Source: an uncultured Chloroflexota bacterium
Lineage (GTDB): Bacteria; Chloroflexota; Limnocylindria; Limnocylindrales; CSP1-4
Direction: 5' to 3'
NCBI GenBank assembly: GCA_903924005.1
Contig: CAIXZV010000080.1
Coordinates: forward strand, 1 to 12,826
Length of the DNA stretch: 12,826 bases
Part shown: positions 7,003-12,609 of the stretch, piece by piece
How positions within the stretch are numbered: the first letter of the stretch is position 1
Layout of the letters: each line of letters opens with the position of its first letter
Made by a program: the position numbers and the translations under genes
Notes under the pieces: generated by a model
Seen by the model: only the letters and a program-made list of their open reading frames with translations
Database searches by the model: none
Told to the model about the DNA's origin: nothing

Positions 7003-7018
7003 GCGCGGACCCTGTGGG

Positions 7019-8029
7019 TCAAGCGCGATGGACAACGATGGCGCTGGCCCCGGACGGCAGTTCAACGAGCTCCGGGATGGGCAGGCCCGCGTCGGCATAC
7101 CAGCCCAGCGCCTCAGTGGACGAGACAAGACGCGTGCCCTGCACCAGCTCGTCAAGCTGGACGCCAGCGATCATCTCTGCATAGCGTGTGCGCAGCAGTT
7201 CAGGATCCGTGGGCAGGTACCAGTCAAGCGAGACAAGCCAGCCGCCGGGCTTGACAGCCGCCCATGCGGACTTCAGCGTCAGCGCCGGGTCCGGCAGCTG
7301 GTGCAGCGCGTACTGGAGATAGACCAGCGTGGCCTCTCCAGCGTGGCCCACGTTGATCATGGAGCCCTGCTCAATGGTGACGCGATCCTGCAGTCCGGCC
7401 GCGGCAATGTTGGCAAGGGCGCGCTCCACGGAGTCCGGCTCAAACTCGACGCCCGCAAGCAGCGTCCCGGCAAACTGGCGAGCCATGGCGATCAGCCAGC
7501 GGCCGCCGCCGCAATGGACATCCAGGATCCGCGCGCCCGGCCCAAGGTCCGCCGCAAGCTGCGGGAAGGACCGGAGGACTTCCTGGAAGAAGACCGCGAC
7601 ATCCTGGATGGTGAGGCGCTCAATGGAGGCGCGGTAACGGTCAGGCCGCGACCGCAGCGGGGTACCAGTCCGAAAGACATCGGCAAGGGCGTGGTAGTCA
7701 AGGCTGCCGATGGACGCGTGGAGGAACTGCCCGCCCAGATACTCAGGGCGGTTGGGGTCCAGCAGGATCCGGCCAAGCTCCGGCGACAGGTAGACACGGC
7801 TGTCCTCGATGTCCACAAGCGCATGCGCGTCTGCGCCCCACGCCCAGCGCGACGCGAGATCCGGCCCGATCCCCGCGGCCGCGGCTAGCTCGCCTGTGGT
7901 CAGGCCCTTCTCGCCTGCGGTCCGAAGATGCTCAAACAAGCCAAGCTCCAGACCGGCATACACGTACCAGGTCTTGTAGAAGCCGCCGAGGCTGGCTACC
8001 AGGTCGTCGAAGCGGTCGTCGAGGCGCAT
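7019..8029 (-). CDS. SAM-dependent methyltransferase with N-terminal winged-helix dimerisation domain
   Basis: A 336-residue class I methyltransferase built like small-molecule O-methyltransferases. Residues 17-90 carry a winged-helix dimerisation region (YVYAGLELGLFEHL, then LTTGELAAAAGIGPDLASRW, then YLSPELGRILL). The Rossmann domain follows, with motif I ILDVHCGGGRWLIAMA (168-183), the acidic SAM-ribose contact in LAGVEFEPDS (191-200), VTIEQGSM and VKPGGWLVSLDW. His172 replaces the usual Gly or Ala of the D-x-G-C-G-x-G loop, a mild deviation. It is the first gene of a five-gene minus-strand run and diverges from the sigma-factor gene across about 90 nt. A GGGAGGT (8044-8050) lies 14 nt before the ATG and a CACAAT lies 6 nt before it. 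The methyl acceptor is unknown; the neighbouring acetyltransferases hint at modification of a small molecule. Confidence 0.87.
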   Translation of the reverse strand: MRLDDRFDDLVASLGGFYKTWYVYAGLELGLFEHLRTAGEKGLTTGELAAAAGIGPDLASRWAWGADAHALVDIEDSRVYLSPELGRILLDPNRPEYLGGQFLHASIGSLDYHALADVFRTGTPLRSRPDRYRASIERLTIQDVAVFFQEVLRSFPQLAADLGPGARILDVHCGGGRWLIAMARQFAGTLLAGVEFEPDSVERALANIAAAGLQDRVTIEQGSMINVGHAGEATLVYLQYALHQLPDPALTLKSAWAAVKPGGWLVSLDWYLPTDPELLRTRYAEMIAGVQLDELVQGTRLVSSTEALGWYADAGLPIPELVELPSGASAIVVHRA

Positions 8030-8035
8030 GGGGCG

Positions 8036-8041
8036 ATTGTG
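8036..8041 (-). promoter_or_regulatory. Possible -10 box for the methyltransferase operon
   Basis: CACAAT on the minus strand differs from TANNNT only at its first base and lies 6 nt before the ATG at 8029. A GGGAGGT at 8044-8050 just upstream could instead be a ribosome binding site with 14-nt spacing; both cannot be used by one transcript starting at the ATG. No clear -35 is seen. Confidence 0.25.
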
Positions 8042-8055
8042 CCACCTCCCGCTGC

Positions 8056-8061
8056 TAGCAT
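8056..8061 (+). promoter_or_regulatory. Possible -10 box for the sigma-factor gene
   Basis: TAGCAT on the plus strand matches TANNNT and would start a transcript near 8068, giving an untranslated leader of roughly 50 nt before the sigma-factor start. No TTGACA-like -35 is found at normal spacing. The call rests on the hexamer alone. Confidence 0.2.
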
Positions 8062-8118
8062 CGGATTAGGCCCTCGCGCCGGGGCGATGCAACCGGAACG
8101 CCGCCGGGCGTGTTGTGG

Positions 8119-8703
8119 ATGGTGATGGACGACACAGCCCTGGCCAACCTTCTCGCGGACAATATCGACACCGCGTTCGAGACGCTGGTCCGCGCCCACG
8201 TTGGCCGGTGCCACGCCATCGCGCTGCGGGTGACGGGGAGCCACCACGACGCCGAAGAGGTGGCGCAGGACGCGCTGGTTCGGGCGTACCGCGCGCTGTC
8301 TGCCTACCCGCCGGAGCGGATCCGCGAGCTGCGGCTGCGCCCGTGGCTTGCGACCATCGTGATCAACCTGTGCCGGAACCGCCATCGGGGGGCGGCGCTG
8401 CCCGCCACCTCGCTGACGCCGCTTGTGGAGGCTGGCGCAGAACCGCAGGCCGATGCTCTCGCGGGACCCTCTGCCACAGCCGAACGCCGTGACGCCGCGG
8501 AGCGGCTGGGGGCGCTGCTGGCCAATCTGCCCGAGCGCTACCGGGTGCCCGTGGTGCTTCGCCATCTCGACGACTTGTCGTATGCGGAGCTGGCCTTGGT
8601 CTTGAGCAAACCCGAAGGAACGCTAAAAGCCCAGGTCCACCGTGGGCTCGCCATGCTGCGCGTGGCCGCGGCGGCTGCCGGTCTTGAGGAGCTGATCGCA
8701 TGA
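8119..8703 (+). CDS. ECF-type RNA polymerase sigma factor
   Basis: A 194-residue sigma-70 family protein with only regions 2 and 4, as in extracytoplasmic-function sigma factors. Region 2 covers DTAFETLVRAHVGRCHAIALRV, SHHDAEEVAQDALVRAYRAL (the D-A-E-E-x-x-Q-D-x core-binding helix) and RPWLATIVINLCRNRHR (promoter melting). A short linker follows, then region 4: LPERYRVPVVLRHLDDLSYAELALVLSKPEGTLKAQVHRGLAML, with the helix-turn-helix that reads the -35. The start is ambiguous: GTG 8110, ATG 8119 and ATG 8125 are all in frame and none has a good ribosome binding site; I use 8119. The stop TGA overlaps the ATG of the alkyltransferase gene (ATGA at 8700-8703), so the two proteins are made from one message with coupled translation. 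No recognisable anti-sigma gene is next to it. The obvious inference is a sigma factor for an alkylation-damage response. Confidence 0.92.
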   Translation: MVMDDTALANLLADNIDTAFETLVRAHVGRCHAIALRVTGSHHDAEEVAQDALVRAYRALSAYPPERIRELRLRPWLATIVINLCRNRHRGAALPATSLTPLVEAGAEPQADALAGPSATAERRDAAERLGALLANLPERYRVPVVLRHLDDLSYAELALVLSKPEGTLKAQVHRGLAMLRVAAAAAGLEELIA

Positions 8704-9482
8704 CTGACAACCCGATGCTCACGTCGCTGGCCGCCCCGGCACCAGCGCATCTTGCGGATGACGTGTTGGTTGAGGTTGGCCTCGCCGACCGCATGGCGCC
8801 GCTGGGCACGGCGATTGGCGTGCTCTGGGTGGCGTGGAACGGGCGCGGTGTTGCGGCGGTTGACCTGGCCAAGGATGGCCCTGCGGCTGCGGCGCACCAT
8901 GAGGCGCTGAGCGGCCGGCGCACCCTGCTGGCGGACGCCCTCCCCGCCTCCGTGGCGAGTCCAATCTTGCGACGGCTCGCAGGCGATCGGTCCGCGCGGA
9001 TCATGCTGGATCTCCGCGGCCACACCGACTTTGAGGTGGCGGTCTGGGAGAAGGCGCTGGAGATCCCGTTTGGCGAGGTGCGTCCGTACGGGTGGATCGC
9101 GTCGGAGATCGGCCGGCCCAAGGCGGTCCGCGCCGTTGGGACAGCGCTCGGGCACAACCCGGTGCCCCTGGTAGTCCCCTGCCATCGCGTGGTCCGGACG
9201 GACGGCACCATCGGGCAGTACTCGCTGGGCGGTCCGGGCAACAAGCGCGCGATCCTCGCTGCGGAGGGGCTGGACCCCGACGGTCTGGAGACCGCCGCGC
9301 GACGGGGCGAGCGACTCATCGGCTCGGACACCACACACATCGTCTGCTGGCCCACGTGTCGCCACGCTCGGCGTGTGTCGGCCGCGCACCGAGTACCGTT
9401 TCGGTCGCTGCGTGATGCGCAGACCCGCGGGTATCGCGCCTGTAAGGTCTGCAGACCAACCGCTATCGAGGCGGCCGCCTGA
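8700..9482 (+). CDS. Methylated-DNA--protein-cysteine methyltransferase fused to C-terminal Ada zinc domain
   Basis: A 260-residue suicide DNA-repair protein. Residues 1-35 form a leader with no clear match. Residues 36-105 correspond to the N-terminal MGMT subdomain (TAIGVLWVAWNGRGVAAV). Residues 110-190 are the DNA-binding and active-site domain: FEVAVWEKALEIPFGEVRPYG, the Arg-finger helix with GTALGHNP, and the active-site PCHRV with Cys161, which accepts the methyl group from O6-methylguanine. Residues 202-254 resemble the Ada metal-binding domain: RLIGSDTTHIVCWPTC and GYRACKVCRPT give the four zinc cysteines 216, 220, 248 and 251 with near-canonical spacing; Cys216 aligns with the Ada Cys38 that takes methyl from phosphotriesters. 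In E. coli Ada the zinc domain is N-terminal and followed by an AraC-type DNA-binding domain; here the order is reversed and that domain is absent. The start overlaps the sigma-factor stop as ATGA. Confidence 0.9.
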   Translation: MTDNPMLTSLAAPAPAHLADDVLVEVGLADRMAPLGTAIGVLWVAWNGRGVAAVDLAKDGPAAAAHHEALSGRRTLLADALPASVASPILRRLAGDRSARIMLDLRGHTDFEVAVWEKALEIPFGEVRPYGWIASEIGRPKAVRAVGTALGHNPVPLVVPCHRVVRTDGTIGQYSLGGPGNKRAILAAEGLDPDGLETAARRGERLIGSDTTHIVCWPTCRHARRVSAAHRVPFRSLRDAQTRGYRACKVCRPTAIEAAA

Positions 9483-9520
9483 CGCGTGGCGTCTGACCCA
9501 CCCGTGAGGACCACCCCGAC

Positions 9521-10465
9521 GTGACCAACCGCTCCACCAGCCCGCTCGCCATTGGGGCGGGCATCCTCGTGCTGTACCTCGTGTGGGGCTCCACATACCT
9601 CGCCATCCGGGTTGCGGTTGTCACGATCCCCGCCCTCCTCATGGGCGGCCTGCGGTTCACGTCGGCGGGGGTGATCCTGACGGTGGCCATGGTTGCCATC
9701 CTGCGAGGGCGTCTGGCCAAGCCGTCGCTCCGCGAGATCCGCGACGCGTCGATTGTGGGGTTCTGCCTCATCGGCGGCGGCATGGGGCTGGTGGCATGGG
9801 CTGAGGAGAGCGTGTCATCGGGCACGACGGCCCTGCTGGTTGCGCTCATGCCCATGTGGGTGGCCGTGTTTGGCCGTATCGCGTTTGGGGCCCGCATGCC
9901 TCGCCGCGCGGTGGCAGGCACCCTAATTGGCCTTGGCGGCGTCGCACTGCTGGCCGGGCCGTCCATCGCCGGGGGCGGCGCAGAGGTGCCCGGGCTGCTG
10001 GCGTTGCTCATCTCGCCAATGTGCTGGGCCACGGGCTCGCTGTACGCCGCCAAGCGCGCCGTTCAGCCAAAGCCTGCGCTGCTTGCCACCGGCGTCCAGA
10101 TGCTGGCTGGCGGCATGCTGCTCCTGGTCATCGCCACAGTTCTCGGCACCACTGCCACGTTCAACCCGGCGGCCGTTGCACCTGAGGCCTGGCTGAGCCT
10201 GGCCTATCTGATCGGTGTGGGCAGCCTGATTGGCTACGTGACGTTTGCCTGGCTGGTGGGGGTGGCGCCGCTAGCCCGTGTGACAACGTATGCGTACGTC
10301 AATCCCGCGGTTGCCGTTGGGCTTGGTGCGCTGATCCTCGGCGAGGTGCTGGACGGCCGGACGCTGATCGCAGCCGCAATCATCGTCACGGGCGTCGTGC
10401 TCATCGTGTCCGCCAGCGGGCGCGCCAAGAGCCCTGCCCGCGAGCCGGTCACGGCGCCGGAGTAG
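9521..10465 (+). CDS. EamA/DMT family transporter
   Basis: A 314-residue inner-membrane protein with about ten hydrophobic segments in two repeated EamA halves, the layout of drug/metabolite exporters of the YedA/RhtA type. The first helix carries VLYLVWGSTYLAIRVA (17-32), a family signature. The second half begins near EVPGLLALLISPMCWATGSLY and ends in ALILGEVLDGRTLIAAAIIVTGVVLIV. The last 20 residues are polar and cytoplasmic. Members export amino acids or other small metabolites; this substrate cannot be predicted. The GTG start at 9521 has GAGGA at 9506-9510, 10 nt upstream. It lies 38 nt after the alkyltransferase stop with no visible terminator between, so it may be read from the same transcript, but no functional link is evident. 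It ends 9 nt from the stop of the convergent ABM-fold gene. Confidence 0.9.
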   Translation: MTNRSTSPLAIGAGILVLYLVWGSTYLAIRVAVVTIPALLMGGLRFTSAGVILTVAMVAILRGRLAKPSLREIRDASIVGFCLIGGGMGLVAWAEESVSSGTTALLVALMPMWVAVFGRIAFGARMPRRAVAGTLIGLGGVALLAGPSIAGGGAEVPGLLALLISPMCWATGSLYAAKRAVQPKPALLATGVQMLAGGMLLLVIATVLGTTATFNPAAVAPEAWLSLAYLIGVGSLIGYVTFAWLVGVAPLARVTTYAYVNPAVAVGLGALILGEVLDGRTLIAAAIIVTGVVLIVSASGRAKSPAREPVTAPE

Positions 10466-10474
10466 CCCGCCCGG

Positions 10475-10786
10475 TCAGCCGGTGGGGCCGGACGCCATGT
10501 CGGCGACGTCCAGCCAGCGCACCTGTGTGGGCGCCGCGAGGTGCTGGTCTCGCGCGGCCAGGAAGTGCTTCGTGTGCGGCTGGTCCTCGTGCGCCTCAAA
10601 GGCCGCCCGGTCCCGGTAGACCTCCAGCAGCGTCACCACACCGGGCTCTGACTGGTCCGTGCCCACGGCGTACACCAGCGTGCCCGGCTCGTGCGCCCGG
10701 ATCCCCGCCAGCTCGGTGGCCAGCAGCGCGTCAAAAGCCGCCGCGGCATCCGGCCGCACCGTGAAGCGGACAACAAGACCCATCAT
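10475..10786 (-). CDS. ABM-fold (antibiotic biosynthesis monooxygenase/YgiN-like) protein
   Basis: A 103-residue dimeric alpha+beta barrel protein. It shows the usual order: first strand LVVRFTVRPDAAAAFDALL (4-22), EPGTLVYAVGTDQSEPGVVTLLEVYRDRAAFEAHE (central strands and helix) and QPHTKHFLAAR. Relatives act as cofactor-less quinol monooxygenases, heme-degrading IsdG-type enzymes, or unknown oxidases. The IsdG catalytic Asn in strand 1 and the Trp are not present here (LEVY in place of an E-x-W pattern), so a true IsdG reaction is doubtful. The gene starts at ATG 10786, overlapping the TGA of the UPF0303 gene (ATGA), so the two are translationally coupled; extension upstream yields only out-of-frame Arg/Gly-rich sequence. 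Confidence 0.85.
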   Translation of the reverse strand: MMGLVVRFTVRPDAAAAFDALLATELAGIRAHEPGTLVYAVGTDQSEPGVVTLLEVYRDRAAFEAHEDQPHTKHFLAARDQHLAAPTQVRWLDVADMASGPTG

Positions 10787-11271
10787 CGGGCGGCCGCCGC
10801 GATGTGCTCGCCCAGGATCCGGACGATGAACCTGTGGTCTTCGACCTGCGGCAAACCCGAGACGGCCATGCTGCCCACAACCCCGGTGCCGGCAACGGTG
10901 AGCGGGAAGCACCCGCCGTGAATGGAGTACTGGTCCATCGGCAGCCGGTGCTTGGCCTCAAAGTCCGCGCCGTCGCGCCGGTGTGTCAGCTGGACGCGCA
11001 TCGAGCTCTGCTCAAAGAGGCGGACCGTTCGGGCCTTGCGCGACGCCCACACGTCGTTGATGGGGCCGCTGCCTGGCGCCCCGGCCTGAAACACCAGCCG
11101 CTCGCCCAAACGGATCTGGATGACCACCCCGAGACCCTCGGCAATCGCGGCGTCGGCCGCACGGCAGCCAAGCGCGTACAGATCGGTGGGAGACGCGCTT
11201 GTCAGGACAAGCGCCCGCTCCTGCTCAACCACCTCGTCAAGGCTGGGGAACACAAGCTCAGGTGAGGCCAT
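10783..11271 (-). CDS. UPF0303 / heme-degrading-domain (HbpS/DUF336-like) protein
   Basis: A 162-residue cytoplasmic protein of the UPF0303 family, annotated in many genomes as heme-degrading domain-containing protein and related in fold to the HbpS/GlcG (DUF336) family. Diagnostic segments are LGCRAADAAIAEGLGVVIQIRLGERLVFQAG (34-64), the Arg/Lys-rich RKARTVRLFEQSSM, YSIHGGCFPLTVAGTGVVGSMAVSGLPQVEDH (114-145), and a C-terminal helix. His117 in the IHGG motif and the D-H pair near 144-145 are conserved in the family. The biochemical role is not settled; relatives bind heme or cobalamin. The start ATG at 11271 has CGGAGA at 11277-11282 upstream as a ribosome binding site. It overlaps the ABM-fold gene by 4 nt and lies 49 nt after the acyl-CoA dehydrogenase stop. 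Confidence 0.85.
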   Translation of the reverse strand: MASPELVFPSLDEVVEQERALVLTSASPTDLYALGCRAADAAIAEGLGVVIQIRLGERLVFQAGAPGSGPINDVWASRKARTVRLFEQSSMRVQLTHRRDGADFEAKHRLPMDQYSIHGGCFPLTVAGTGVVGSMAVSGLPQVEDHRFIVRILGEHIAAAAR

Positions 11272-11320
11272 GGGGGTCTCCGATCATGCTGGTCGTGCGG
11301 GATGTCGGGTTCGGGGGAGC

Positions 11321-12523
11321 TCAGCCGCGCTCAAACCCCTGCGCCGGCCACGGCTCGCAGCGGATGGGCTTGTCCTCGCGGTAGCCCAGGGCGTAGTCCG
11401 CCTGGATCAGCGTGTGCAGCTGGCTTGTGCCCTCGTAGATGACCGCAGCCTTGGAGTTGCGCAGGTAGCGCTCCACGGGGAACTCGTTGGAGTAGCCGTT
11501 GGCGCCGTGGATCTGGATGGCGTCAAGCGCCGCCTGCACGGAGTGGTCTGTGGCGTGCCACTTGGCCAATGAGGTCTCGCGCGTGTTGCGCACGCCGCGG
11601 TTCTTGAGCGCGCCCGCCTGCCACACAAGCAGCCGGCCAATCTCGGTGCCCTTGGCCATGTTGGCGATCATCTGCTTGACCAGCTGGTGCTTGCCAATCT
11701 CCTGGCCAAACGTCTCGCGCTCGTGGGCGTACTTGAGCGACGCGTCCAGACACGCCTGCGCAAGGCCAACCGCGCCTGCAGCGACGGTGTAGCGGCCCTG
11801 GTCGATGGCGCTCATCGCGATGAGGAAGCCCTCCCCCTCTTCGCCGATTCGGTTCTCAACGGGGACGCGAACGTTCTCAAAGTCGATGAGGCCGGTGTTG
11901 CCGGCGCGGATGCCCAGCTTGCCGTGGAGGCTGCCGGTTGTGAGGCCGGCCATGCCGCGCTCCACCACAAAGGCCGTGACGCCCTTGTGCTTCTTGGCGC
12001 GGTCCACGGTGGCAAAGATGAGGAACTGGTCCGCGATGTCCGCAAGGCTAATCCAGATCTTGTGCCCGTTGAGCACGTAGCTGTCGCCGTCACGGCGCGC
12101 CGTGGTGGTGAGGGCTCCGGCATCGGTTCCCACACCCGGCTCCGTGAGGGCGAAGGTGGCAAGCTTCTCGCCCTTCGCCTGCGGCACCAGCCAGCGCTGG
12201 CGCTGCTCCTCGGTCCCCCACTGAAGCAGCGTGAGGCTGTTGAGGCCCACATGGACGCTCTGCACCACGCGGAACGCCGTGTCGGCTCGCTCCAGCTCCT
12301 CGCACAGGATGGCGAAGCTGATGTAGTCCATCCCCGCGCCGCCGTACTGCTCCGGGATGGGCGCGCCAAGGAAGCCCATCTCGCCAAGCTTGGTGAACAC
12401 CTCGCGGTGTACCTCGCCGCTGGTGTCCCACTCGCGGATGTTGGGCAGGATCTCCGCCTCGACAAAGGCGCGGGCGGCGTCGCGGACAAGCTTCTGCTCG
12501 TCGGTCAGGCGAAAGTCGATCAC
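11321..12523 (-). CDS. Acyl-CoA dehydrogenase
   Basis: A 400-residue FAD-dependent acyl-CoA dehydrogenase, which makes the alpha-beta double bond in acyl-CoA oxidation and passes electrons to ETF. The full three-domain fold is present: N-terminal helices (FRLTDEQKLVRDAARAFV; GFLGAPIPEQYGGAGMDYI), the middle beta domain with the FAD/substrate signature FALTEPGVGTDAGAL and LNGHKIWISLADIADQFLIFA, and the C-terminal helical domain with RETFGQEIGKHQLVKQMIAN, IQIHGANGYSNEFPVER and IYEGTSQLHTL. The Glu of YEGT (residue 364) occupies the catalytic-base position of the short/medium-chain enzymes. Chain specificity cannot be read; the ending QADYALGYREDKPIR suggests a subgroup of its own. I chose the GTG at 12523 (then IDFRLTDEQ) with GAGG 11 nt upstream; an in-frame TTG at 12550 is less likely. 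A TAGGAT at 12575-12580 may be the -10 box. Confidence 0.92.
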   Translation of the reverse strand: MIDFRLTDEQKLVRDAARAFVEAEILPNIREWDTSGEVHREVFTKLGEMGFLGAPIPEQYGGAGMDYISFAILCEELERADTAFRVVQSVHVGLNSLTLLQWGTEEQRQRWLVPQAKGEKLATFALTEPGVGTDAGALTTTARRDGDSYVLNGHKIWISLADIADQFLIFATVDRAKKHKGVTAFVVERGMAGLTTGSLHGKLGIRAGNTGLIDFENVRVPVENRIGEEGEGFLIAMSAIDQGRYTVAAGAVGLAQACLDASLKYAHERETFGQEIGKHQLVKQMIANMAKGTEIGRLLVWQAGALKNRGVRNTRETSLAKWHATDHSVQAALDAIQIHGANGYSNEFPVERYLRNSKAAVIYEGTSQLHTLIQADYALGYREDKPIRCEPWPAQGFERG

Positions 12524-12574
12524 GGCTGGTGTTGCCTCGAGTGGGTGCAAGGGTCGTCCGGGGGTCGTGGCGCC

Positions 12575-12580
12575 ATCCTA
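12575..12580 (-). promoter_or_regulatory. Possible -10 box for the acyl-CoA dehydrogenase
   Basis: TAGGAT on the minus strand fits TANNNT and lies 51 nt before the chosen GTG at 12523, leaving a leader long enough for the GAGG at 12535-12538. It sits within the 86-nt divergent gap shared with the aminotransferase promoter. Without a -35 match this is weak. Confidence 0.25.
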
Positions 12581-12597
12581 CCGCCGCGCCGCGTCCC

Positions 12598-12603
12598 TAT
12601 ACT
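12598..12603 (+). promoter_or_regulatory. Leaderless -10 box for the aminotransferase
   Basis: TATACT is the strongest -10-like hexamer in the window and ends 6 nt before the GTG at 12610, so transcription should start at or beside the start codon. No Shine-Dalgarno sequence precedes the GTG, which fits a leaderless message. No clear -35 element is visible. Confidence 0.55.
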
Positions 12604-12609
12604 CGCCCG

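Noticed and set aside
8095..8099. GGAAC resembling an ECF-sigma -35 element, as for autoregulation of the sigma-factor gene
   Set aside because: No CGTN-type -10 lies 16-17 nt downstream; the nearest CGTGT is only 9 nt away, and a promoter here would start inside the coding region.
9469..9479. GC-rich palindrome (GGCGGCCGCC) at the end of the alkyltransferase gene as a terminator
   Set aside because: There is no loop of suitable size and no T-run follows; it lies in the coding sequence and is a common by-product of Ala codons.
10466..10474. Terminator between the convergent transporter and ABM-fold genes
   Set aside because: The gap is only 9 nt, and the short CCGG repeats nearby do not form a convincing hairpin with a T-run.
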